A stretch of 64,000 nucleotides of DNA from Cardinalis cardinalis. Lineage: Eukaryota > Chordata > Aves > Passeriformes > Cardinalidae. Position numbers and translations under genes: made by a program. The notes beneath the pieces are model-generated. The model was not told the origin of the DNA and made no database searches. It saw only the letters and a program-made list of their open reading frames with translations. The stretch covers positions 1,243,195 through 1,307,194 of the forward strand of contig JACDOX010000004.1 in assembly GCA_014549065.1 (NCBI GenBank). Direction: 5' to 3'. Shown in pieces: positions 37,801 through 48,080 of this stretch (the first letter of the stretch is position 1; each line of letters starts with the position of its first letter).

Positions 37801-39744
37801 AATCAGTTCCCTGGAAAATATAAAATAATATATGCCTTTTTCTGGAACCAGGCTTCCTCCTTCTAAAGGCAGACCTGACAACAGGAGGCATCAGTAGGGG
37901 AGTTGTTAAGTTCCTATACACAAAAATCCTTATTCTGAATTTAACAAGAATCTCCTGTCTGGACCATAACACAAAACCACAAATTCTTTTCTTTCCGGAA
38001 ATTGCCTTCTTTCTCACCCAGAGCTTTTTTGAATATTTACACCTGGTGTTTTTAGTTGCACCTTCCCACAGCCCAAAATCTAAGCCCTAATCAGCCTTAA
38101 AAATAATAAAATTAAAAGGCCCATTTAAATCTTCGTTTCAGATGGGTATCATCTAGAATGATCACAGGTTCAAATAATGAAACTGTCTCTTCAAGATTTG
38201 CTGTTTTTATTAAGAGTTTCCAACTCACTAAGGAATAAATCTGTGTCCATGTACTCATGAGCTTCACAGGATCTTAAATAAATCTAACTTTGGTTTGTCC
38301 AGTCCATGATCTTAGCCATAGTTATGACCCCATCCTTACGTTTTCAAACAGATCAGAGAGACGAGCAGGGAAAAAAAAAAATTGAAATTCTCTTTTTTTT
38401 TGCCTCAGTAGAACAAAATGTCTCAGTGAGTCCTGGAAGATAAAGAGATATGAATTTATGCTCGTGGCTTNAGGCCCTATTCCCAGGAAAGTTAGTATGA
38501 ACCACAGTTCTACTCATATGTTAATGAGTTTGACATGTTTACAAGAACAGAGCCAAACAACAAAAGACTTCCAACGTGAAAAGAAGCTTCCTTCTGGGTT
38601 GGCTCCCTGAAACCTTCTGCCATGCAGAGTTCTGTAAACATCAGCAAAGTCAATTTCCTGGTTTTGTACTTCATGGTGCCATATCCATATATAAGTAAAA
38701 GCAAACCAGAATCTCTTGATTTGCAATTCAGGTATTGGAGGATGCCTCAGTAAAATCCCCTTTCCATACTTTGTTCTCAAAAACTTTAACAGAACTCAAG
38801 AAAAAGAGAACAGTAGGGTTCATCTCTACTACTTCATCAAAAGAAAATGGAAATAGTTTCTCAAAAAAGATGGCTGAACCTCGCAGGGTCTACCAAAAAG
38901 ACTGAAACGTAAGAGGAAATTTGAGAATATATATATATTTATAGGACTAGAGGGGAATTTTCTGGCACTGATATTTATCATAGGCCAGAGAAGGTCCATT
39001 CACTCTCTTTTCTANCCTACCAGTGCTAGAGTTTAAAAATATCCTCAAGCCATGAGCTACAAAATTTGAGCAATTCTTTACATGAGGCATGGAACCTCAT
39101 CCTGGGTCACAGAATCCTCATAAACTGTGCAGTTATAATAGTCTGCATCTGAGAATAACAGGATATTAAAGAAACTGCTGTCCTTGGTTACCCTTGTTGG
39201 ACTAGAAGAAAATATTAGCCATACTCTGAAATGNCTTCTAGGAGTTCTGCCACAAACCTGCAGTCCCCAGTTTTCCTGTGCTTAAAAACATGCTGCATAC
39301 CCTCCAAGCTATTTAAAAAAAAANNAAAANATATATAAATTAAACTGCCTTGTGTTTTAATCTAGGCATGAACCAAGATACAGGAATANTTCAATATTTT
39401 AAGGTGATGTTTATGCATGATATGGCCACTGCTAAGCTTAGCATGGCACAGGCTTCTGCTTTTTTCCCTTCTCTTCTAGAGCAAGCCACAGTCACAGAGG
39501 AAAGAACAGGGAAAGAAAGTCGTCACACAGACTTTGGTAATTGTAAGTGCAGCTTCAGACCCCAACCTAGACCAGCCCAAAAACTAGAGACTTCAGCAAA
39601 AACATGAAGTGATCTTTCCCCTGACTTGGAAAGGCAGGATTTCAGCCTGGTGCAGAGCAGTGCTTCACAATAAACCTAGAATTAGCTATTCACCAGTGTT
39701 GCAGTGTGTTGCAATTTCCTGTTGTAGACTTCCCATTCCTTCCC
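31812..39744. other. Long unique stretch, no gene seen
   Basis: About 8 kb without a recognised transposon. A short tandem of CAGCTA-containing units ('acagctaaaagac agctaact acagctaaaaggc') lies at 33678-33714. N characters are somewhat closer together at 32500-34000. Open frames are all short (below 105 codons), conflict between strands and lack recognisable domains. An AATAAA at about 33657 stands alone with no coding context. Confidence 0.5.
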
Positions 39745-40265
39745 AGGTGTGGCAATACCTTTTCCCTTCCCCTCCCCCTGCCTCCTGCTGAGAGCTGTCC
39801 NTTCCANCANGNGCGTAGTGTGGTTGGCAGAAGTTCAAAAGATGCNCCTCAGGTCCGGGCTCATTNGCCTGTCCAGGTGTCTTTATCCNTTGAGCCTTCC
39901 CCCCTCCCACCTGGTTGGTGCCTCACCTGCCCCTTCCCTCCCCCTGCCTNGAGCTTAAAAAGACAATCAGNCCANGNGGTCNGGATTCTAATGGAGCTGT
40001 TACCAACATTCAGATGTNCNTGACCCTGGAATAAAGTTCTGGATTTAACCTTCCATTGGAATCCACTCCTATTTACTCCTCACCTAGCCTAGGACTTCCT
40101 TCAGAGGTAAAGCCTGAGTTCCTACAAGCCTGGACTTGGTTTCANGTGCCTGNCTGCTANATCCAGCCAGCCAGAGGTATCTCTGTGGTGAAATACCACA
40201 GCAGCTACCCCCGGCCAAGCAGCNANNGCCAGAGGAGCCCAGGCANGTTCCACCTGGCAATATTG
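39745..40265 (+). mobile_element. LTR-like element with dense N calls (probable solo ERV LTR)
   Basis: The block has the order expected of a retroviral LTR in plus orientation: pyrimidine-rich U3-like sequence with two similar 'cccttcccctccccctgcct' copies (about 39764-39783 and 39931-39950), a TATA-like 'gcttaaaaag' at 39953-39962, an AATAAA poly-A signal at 40030-40035 about 75 bases downstream, then a U5-like part. About 21 single Ns fall within some 470 bases (39800-40250), far denser than elsewhere in the window. That fits a multi-copy repeat or polymorphic insertion whose reads disagree. A 'ggcaata' heptamer occurs at both edges (39751 and 40256) but does not flank clean TG...CA ends, so true borders remain uncertain. 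It could instead be another kind of multi-copy element. Confidence 0.5.
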
Positions 40266-43200
40266 GGATTTTATTCCAATACACCAACAGCTATGTTCCT
40301 GTTCCCAGTATTACATCTGCAATTTTAAACTTTCCTGTTACACTGTGCTTAAGGATGGAGATACTCAACTCTTGGGAAGTGAATGAAATAGGAATTACTT
40401 TTTTGTTGTAGCACTAGGTCATATTTTCTGTTCCTGAGCCTTGAAAGGTCCAGTAATAGAGTAGGTACTTCATTCCCTCTCCTTTCTAATCCTAACCCCA
40501 ACTATAAATTTAGTAAAGGGAGACATCTTGGGAAAAATCACACTGATTCACCTTTTACCTTAAGTTTACAGAAGTTCTATACAAGGAAGAAAATGAAATA
40601 GGAGCTACTTTCGTGCTCTGACATCTTTTATCAATTTGCATCACTGCCAAGATTAGGGGGAGAAAGGAACTTGGAAGTCANTGCCTTATTCCTGAATCAT
40701 TCTTTACCACCTCCAAGCGAGTCCTGCAGAATCAGCAGGTTCCTGCTGTCCGTGACCCTGAGCATAAGACTTAAATCGGAGTTTAACAGTAAATCAGAGT
40801 AAACTACCACTCTCTGCCTTGATTGAGGTGCTTTAGTCAGCAGTAATTGTAGTTTTTAACAGACTGTTCTGCTTAACCAAAGCCCAAAGGCTCCCAGACT
40901 TGCTCACCAACTGTAAGTTTGGGAAATAATGGCCCTCACATCTGATATGGGGGAGTTTTAAAATTAACCCATAACAAATCAATGTTTTTCTCTGGTTTTG
41001 ACNCAGTCCTTACCATGCTTTTAAAGGTAATGTTTAGTCAATGTTTTTATTAGATTAGATAAAAAAACCCAGAAAGCATTCGCCCTTTCAGAATCATCAT
41101 TCATTAATGACTGATTAGCTTTGTGGGATTCAGAATTTCNCAAGACCTTCTCTGTAACAACTTAGGCTTAATGAAAGATTCCTAGTTCAAGGCGTCATAA
41201 CATTAAAAATTACTCTTAATTTATAAAACCAGCATTTTATAACAATATCCATCACTCTGGTAGATACAGCACTTATTTCTAGTGCTGGAGCCCTAATACA
41301 CAGGTCAACATTAGTGAAGGGACTGAGAAAAACTCCTTCTGTCTCCACAATTCATTCTGCTTCAGAACAGGCACCCAGGTGCCTTTGGCAGGGGAAAGCC
41401 CTTTGGTTATTGTCCTTCCCAGCTTGTACAGTCTTAAGAAAAACCCAGGGAACAATCTCTGGACTGGAAAACATATGAAGCAGTTACTTTTTTCATACTC
41501 AACTTTTTACAATGCGAAAGTCATGCAAGAGAGAAATATCTTGTTTTTCTGAAGTTCACAACATCACTCTTTGTGAAGGAGAGGCTTCTTAGGCATCTNA
41601 GTCTACCATTCAGATTAAAGTATAAAAATAATTCAAATTGCAGTTACAAATTGTACTCCTGGGTGGACCAGGCACTGCCCTGCCTGATGATTGCTGGGCT
41701 GCCAGCAGAGCCTGTTTCTGTCACCACCCCTGCCCTGCCTGAATGCGATGAGGCTGGGCCCTGTTGGTGCAGTCCCTCATGGCTCTTCGGCCCCTGGGGG
41801 ACAGCTCTGCTCTTGCTGTCCCCTGACACTCCATGCTCAGCAATCATAACCTTAATTCCAATTCCTTCTCATCTCCTCCGTGTTTGANGTCGGTGAAATG
41901 GACAAGTTGATAAAAAAGTTAAGGTCTCCTGCATGTTGTGAATTTTTGTCTACAAACCAAATGCTTCAATCCCTCTAACCTAATCCATGGACCATTTTTT
42001 CCTTCTTGAAGCAGCCTTTGCTGAAGTTCAGCTGGCCTTGAGAACAGAACTTATTGGAATGATAAGCTGCATAATCTCCTCACTGTGAGTGCAAATGGAG
42101 TTTTACCCCTGATGGTAACCCAATAAGTGAGTGCTGAGTGAAGCAAAAGGTAATTTTTTCCTTCTGAAGCTTGTCTTCATGCAGATTCAGGGAGCCTGAA
42201 GGAGTTCTGCAAGGAGGTCTCTTAAGTCAGGTCAGTACTGCTCCTTTGCCTGACCTCCCTCTGAACTCNGCCCTCCGTTAACAGCAATCTAGTCTGAAAA
42301 AAAACCCAGAAGTTATTAGTTTTCCTCATTTGCCTAGTTCATGCTTCTCAATGTGCTATTAACTGTGCAGANTCTACTTTATATAACCCTGTGATTAACC
42401 ACAGCAAACATCAAGTAATTATATACCTTAACAGTAATAGTTAATCATCATGGCTAATAACAATTTTGCAAAACTCAGGTGTGTGTGTGATCCAGGTCTC
42501 AATTTTGAGACATGCAGCTGTGACCTTGTCTCAATTTTATTGAAAACAAAAAACGAACCTATTGTGAGAATGTGTCTGTTCTGCAAGGTAACAAAAGCAA
42601 AAACCAAGCCAGAAGTGAAATCACTTGAGTCAATAATAGCAGTAGCTCAGGAGAAAAATACTGGCCTGAAGGAAAGATATGCAATTCTGAGAGAAATCAT
42701 AGGGAGAAGAAGAATGACAATTTAGCAAGATCAAGGATCATTCTGCTATAGGCAGTAACTTGACCTTATACTTGCCATCTGGCTGATGACTGCTGGTCAG
42801 CAAAGAGCCATTGCTGCCTGCTTTTGGACTGTATTACCTCTAGCTCCAATTATTTTCCACATGTAGAAAATAACTCTCTTGTACTCTTTTGTTTTGTATA
42901 ATCATACTTANAAATCACCTTTTTTAACACACTTAAAGGTGCTCAAATACAACTGGTTTTCTAAAGAAAGAGTTTTAAATCTTCTAAATNGTTATCAGGA
43001 TACCAACTGTAAGAAAAACACATGACTGTAAACACATTACTGTAATTTCTCTCTGTGGTATCTGGAGCAGTCTTTGGTTAGAAAGGNCTTGCAAGAACTC
43101 AAAATAGAGCCNTTCTGTCCATAAAATTTATGCTTNTATATGTATATAACAGGTNGTAGTTTAAATGAGGGACCTAGTTATCCTGTTTGGCACTAGAGAA

Positions 43201-44794
43201 AAATAATGACTAATCTTCTATTCTGGAAATTAACACTTTCTTATCTCAGGGATATTGCATGGGCAAGTAACAAACAAGGTTCTTCAGCCCCTGAATTCCT
43301 AATTCTAGAAGCAGGTCTTTGTTGATCTTTAAGACAATGCAAGTTCCAGCATTAGGTATTTCAATTCCTAGACTACTGATACAGAGTAAGTCACTCTTAC
43401 AGGATTCCCAGACAGGTCACAGGACTGTTTCTTTGGTACAGCAGACAGGAGATGATACCAGAGGGCTTCTGATGTGGCACTGAGTTCTTGTGCTCATTCA
43501 TCTGATCTCTAACACTGCAGATTTTAGCCTTTATCCAGACTGCAACCTAACCTGTTTAACTTCAACTTGGCCTCTCAGCTGAGAACTAAAGCCTTTCCTC
43601 CATTCAGTGTGACAGCAAGGGAGTCTCCTGAACCTCTGAAAAGCTCAGAGTNCTGTGGAAAGGGGCTGCTGCTTCTGTCAGAGCAGATATTGGTGTTTAC
43701 AGACAAAACCCATCANTTTTGAAGTTAGGTGGTAAATTCTAGTCCAACAGTTGGCCTATTACTGACAGTAAAAATGAAGATTATCTGATTAGTTTTGAAT
43801 TTCATGCCTTTTGAAACTCTTTTTACATTATTTTTGTAGATCTTTTGGGTTTGCCACATCAAACAGTGACATGAAAGCCTTGTCACATCAGTCAAACTTG
43901 CAAAATTCAAAATGGTGAAGTATCTCTCCTCTCCTTTTATCNGATCAGTGGCATTAAACTCTTCATGAAATATCTGCGCATGTTGGGCTAATATGGTGTT
44001 ATCCTGATTTTTATTGTGATTTCAACAATGTAATCAAAACTAATGATTAATGAAAATGATTATGAAATCACAACGTAAAAATATCTATTATTTGTACAGA
44101 GCATAGCTGAGTCTGATATTTTCAGGAGTTCTTGACACTAACAAAAGTAATTTTCTATTTATAAGTTACACATGCTGGACTAAAGAAGGTAATTCAGTGA
44201 CAGTGAGTGTCAGAGTGTCAATTGAGTGCCACTACAATTCCAACACTTTCCCTGGGCTACAGATATTATTACACTGTTTAAGGTATTTTATTTGAGAAAC
44301 AGGTTTGGAATAAGAATAGTCCAGGATGAAAAATGTGTATTTTCTACCACTAGGCTCTCAAAGGTTGACAAGGATACAGCTACACAATATGTTGTAGTTA
44401 CTGTGATTTTTGTACATAATCACTTTGTTGATATGCCTGTTGATTTCCAGTTCAGAAATGTCTGAGCAAACATATTTTTATTTGCACAGCTGTTAGGGGC
44501 ACAACAATTTTTCTAGTATATCAAATACTATTCTAGTCTAAACAAATGTAGTTATTTATAAATCTATTTCCCATTTTCTCTGTTTATTTAAAGAGAAATT
44601 TAAATCCTCATAAGTAAAGGGTGCAGGTATTCACATGTGACTCTAGTGACTGGTTATCCATNATAAACAGTAAATAGATGAAGTGAGCACTTAATGAACA
44701 TCTTGAATTCTTTAGTGGTTAGAGACTTTTTTGAGAGACATGAGGCAATAATTCAAAGTGACTGAAACATGAATTAATCTTATTGTTCTTGACA
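40266..44794. other. Unique sequence, no gene seen
   Basis: Ordinary AT-rich DNA apart from a GC-rich, stop-poor block at about 41655-41885 with a 104-codon plus-strand frame and a 67-codon antisense one. A 91-codon frame at 42450-42725 has a biased Lys/Glu-rich C-terminal half but no recognisable domain. Four Ns cluster within 43087-43155. Confidence 0.5.
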
Positions 44795-44945
44795 ATAGAA
44801 TGAAAATCTTTTTAGGGCAAGAACCNTTTTTTTGTTCTCTGCTAGTACAGCATCTAGAGCAATGACAGGTACTCACTTAGGGCTCTGAGGTGCTTTTAAA
44901 TTATAAATGGTAATCATAATAATCTTCCAATAGATGTAGTAGATT
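44795..44945 (+). mobile_element. Ancient amniote interspersed repeat, second relic, plus orientation
   Basis: Reads 'tttttagggcaagaaccntt' (44810-44829), 'ttttgttctctgctagtaca' (44831-44850), 'gcatctagagcaatgacagg' (44851-44870), 'agggctctgaggtgctttta' (44879-44898) and then 'aatggtaatcataataat'. This follows the consensus 3' part of the same family as the relic at 23245, which reads about 'ctctttggggcagggac...tttttgttctgtgtttgtacagc...cctagcacaatgg...gggctcctaggtgctac...aataataat'. The orientation is opposite to the first relic. Confidence 0.6.
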
Positions 44946-45622
44946 TAATAAACCATTCTCAATGCAAACTCTAATTTAGAGATGTCATTATTGCATGCAC
45001 TTTGAAAAGTCTNTTGAGGAAATGTTGAGTGACTAAGTCTAGGAAAAATCTGAANGTTTAATTAAATTTTATTGGCTTCTCATTCTTGACAGTGATTTCT
45101 ATGGCAATGCAGTAAGAGGGTGGCATNTCCCCCAAAAGAGACACAACAATGAATTCTGTGTATCAGTAAAGAGTTCTTTGAGAGAGTTAATCAACACAGC
45201 TGTGAGGAAGGGAGGGTTCCTTTCCACTGAAATAGGGCCCCTTTCTGGGAGTGTGGTTGAGACNATCAGTTCAGTGAGCTCACTAATTCTATAATGATTT
45301 TCCTACACCATGGACATTAGGTACTGCAATATTAATGAATTTTGATGAATGGTGCAAAAACCAGTACTGAAAAATTAAAACCTTAACCGTATAGTAGAAA
45401 ATTCAATTCCTTGAGAATCAAATAGGGATAGATATATGCTACTGTATATATAAAAGAGTGAATGCTTATGTGTGTATAAAACAAATACATGTNCACAGGA
45501 GATACNTATTCTATCATTCATTCTCATAATCTCCACTTCTAAAAGTCCTAGAACAAAGGTGATTATCTGAAACGGATCTGTAATTTTTTTTTTAATTATA
45601 ATGACTGCTTCAGAGCACAATC
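44946..45622. other. Unique sequence, no gene seen
   Basis: AT-rich DNA with several Ns; one 81-codon minus-strand frame at 45375-45620 is of low complexity and is not called. Confidence 0.55.
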
Positions 45623-46125
45623 TACCATAGAATCAAATGGTGGTTTGAATTGAAAGAAACCTTTAAAGACCATCTAGTCCAACTCCTCTGCCATAAGCAG
45701 GGCCATCTTCCACTAGACCAGGTTGCTCAAAGCCCTATCAAACCTGGCTTGAACAATCCCAGGAATGAGGCATCCACATCTACTCTGGACAACTTTACCA
45801 GTGTCTCACTACCCGCAGCATAAAACATTGCTTCCTAATATCCAATCTAAATCTTTCAGTTTAAAACCATTGCCCCTTCCTGTCTGTAAATATCTTGATA
45901 AAAAGTCCTTCTCTGTCTTTTAAACATNTTTTAGGTACTGGAAGGCTGCTATATAGTCTCCTCAGAGCTTTCTTTTCTACAGACAGAACTGCTGAGCCTT
46001 CTCCACTCTGAATGTTCCCAACTCCCTCAGCCTTTCCTCACAGAAGAGATGCTTAATTATCTTTGTTGACAGTCTCTTNATCATATTTGTCCACCAGGGC
46101 CACCAGGTCCTTCTCTGCCAACCTT
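45623..46125 (-). mobile_element. CR1 LINE 3' end, minus orientation, best preserved copy
   Basis: Plus-strand sequence is the reverse complement of a CR1 3' end and keeps nearly every consensus block: 'ccatagaatcaaatggtggt' (45625-45644, the end of the element), 'aaagaccatctagtccaact' (45665-45684), 'cttccactagaccaggttgc' (45707-45726), 'gaatgaggcatccacatcta' (45763-45782), 'ttgcttcctaatatccaatc' (45828-45847), 'tttcagtttaaaaccattgc' (45854-45873), 'ttttaggtactggaaggctg' (45929-45948) and 'ctccactctgaatgttccca' (46001-46020). The inner end fades out after about 46100. The 3' terminal 8-bp unit is present about once ('catagaat'). Confidence 0.93.
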
Positions 46126-47319
46126 CTTTCCACCTAATTGAACAAATGCTTTAGTAACACTGGGTCAGATTCTAAGCACTACAAGACATACCTTATAATA
46201 ATATTGCTAGAAGCTGCTGCCAAAACCAAAGTATGTAAAAAGATACAGCTTTCTAAATTTTAATGATTACTCCATGTTATCAAGAGGATAATACAGTTGA
46301 AATGGTAATAATTTAACCTGTGGCCCTGAAACTAATTTAATCTCAAAGTGTGTCTACCCACTAATCCACAGCGGGCAAAAATAAAATGGCACTGTAGAAT
46401 TGTGGTATTTAATCACAGACTTGGCTTATAAATATGATGATCTATTTCTGTTCTTATCTTTTCATAACTCTTGGTTAATAGAAACTGTTGTGAGAAATGA
46501 CTGCTATTTGTCGTGGCCAGCCAGATGGCTGTGTAACTTTTTCCTTGATGTGCTCTAGTCGTTGAAAGTAGTTTTGTCCAAAAAAAGCTAAATCACTTTC
46601 TNTGTGGGGTGAATGTCCACACAGTAAGAATCTGAAGGATTCTGTTTAATGTGCCAGCACTTACCCACTTCAGTAATCTCACCGGATGCAATGGCAGCAT
46701 GTGCAAGATTTACTGCACCAAGAAGGCCTTCCATCTGAAAAAGCAGAAACATGTTCACAGGGGGGAAACCTCACTTTGTTCTTTCCTTCAACATGGATTG
46801 AAATTCAAGAATNTTATTTTACTTAGCCAGTGCAGGCAATGTAAACAGGAAAAGTAAGCAAAAAACCAAACCAGTGATCAAATATTGGAACATAATTAGC
46901 GACCTAATAAGTAGAGTTCGTTGAATAGCAATGGTTGAGCAAGAAAAAGGTAATGCTTCACTGCAGGGAAGGATTTGCTGGTCCAGAAAACCACTTCAGT
47001 AACCTTTTTTCTTCACATTAAAGGAACAACAAATAATTAAGTTTTCAATTTTCACTCAGTTGGTTGCCTTCCTGAAGTTTAACATTTAGCTAAAATAGAA
47101 GGAAAAAACTCTAAATCGTGATAAAAACCCCCCTTTTTGGAGATCTGACACATCTTTCAAAACATTGCTTGTAAACAGGACACAGCACACAACATAAATT
47201 GAAGTAACACAGGCAAACACATCTTTTCCTTTTATTTGACCTCTGTTTTGGCACTGGTGGTAAATATTGTTAAAAGTAAAGCACACAAATTCCATAAGAG
47301 TCGCCTCTGAGTAATTTGC
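46126..47319. other. Unique sequence, no gene seen
   Basis: AT-rich DNA without a recognised repeat. Short frames at 46651-46857 and 47086-47325 have no recognisable family. Confidence 0.55.
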
Positions 47320-47500
47320 CAGCACTATTATGCAAATATTGGTTTCTGCTCGTTGCAGTTTGCATTTGTGATATATGCAGGCTGAAGAACATCAGCGCTG
47401 AGTCATCTGCTTAAGAGTCCCACGCTATAAATGTGATGGATTGTAACATTTTGCAGAGCACAAAAGGTAATTGAGTGGAGTCAATTAGGAAAGTAGGAGG
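47320..47500. promoter_or_regulatory. Candidate enhancer-like non-coding block
   Basis: Within about 180 bases there is a perfect octamer ATGCAAAT (47331-47338, POU-type site), an AP-1/Maf-type core in 'cgctgagtcat' (about 47396-47406), a 'tataaatg' motif (47424) and 'gtcaattagg' (47480). The block lacks low-complexity runs and Ns and has no repeat signature. These are motif matches only; neither conservation nor activity can be judged from one sequence, and such matches occur by chance. Confidence 0.2.
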
Positions 47501-47984
47501 GCTTAGTGAGGAAGAGGTGAGCAATCTGTAAACTACTGTGACATCTGTTTTTGGCTACATTTTTCAAAACACCTTAGTAGGCCATCTAGCCTTAAAATTT
47601 AAGGCATAATTAGAAGCAGCTTCTTTAAATTCTGGCCTTTATACTTCTGAAAAAATTGAAGGTCTATTACTATAGAGGGAGGAATGCAATTTTCGGAACC
47701 ATGGAGGTTGCAAACAAATGCATTCCTTAGAAATGTGAAGTGCTGAAAATGCTATTAGAATTTTATTATATTCAGATTTTGTTGAATATAGAGTCATGTG
47801 TTGCAATATTTGCCNTACTGTAAGTTAAAAGCAGTACTTCTTGCCTCGTTAACATGTATTTAGAAAGCAGTTCCTTATAATATGTTACTTCTCTTTTGTT
47901 AGGTCATATTGTCACTGTGCTGTTGCTGGTTTCTTTACTCTCCTGACCAAAATAATGAGCCAGNTGCTTAAGCAGTCCTAGTTT

Positions 47985-48080
47985 TCCTCAACATGTTTGT
48001 TTTTGCAGGGATTTGAGCTGGAGTCAATAATCCCTATGAGTCCCTTCCATCTCAGAGTGATTCTGTGATTCTGTGAATTA
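47985..48080 (+). mobile_element. CR1 LINE 3' tip with TTCTGTGA tail, plus orientation
   Basis: Reads 'gggatttgagctggagtcaa' (48009-48028), 'ccctatgagtcccttccatc' (48032-48051), then two tandem TTCTGTGA units at about 48060-48075. This is the canonical sense-strand CR1 end: a stretch like 'ttggactagatgatctctagaggtcccttccaac' followed by the 8-bp repeat. It is a strongly 5'-truncated copy. Confidence 0.82.

Noticed and set aside
42450..42725. 91-codon plus-strand frame with several cysteines
   Set aside because: The Cys spacing fits no zinc-finger or other motif, the second half is biased to Lys/Glu, and there is no supporting context.
46651..46857. Frame with CXXC-like spacing and HXXXXXH-like residues, recalling a C2H2 zinc finger linker (HRGET)
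   Set aside because: The finger spacing C-X2-C-X12-H-X3-H is not satisfied, and the frame is short and interrupted by an N.
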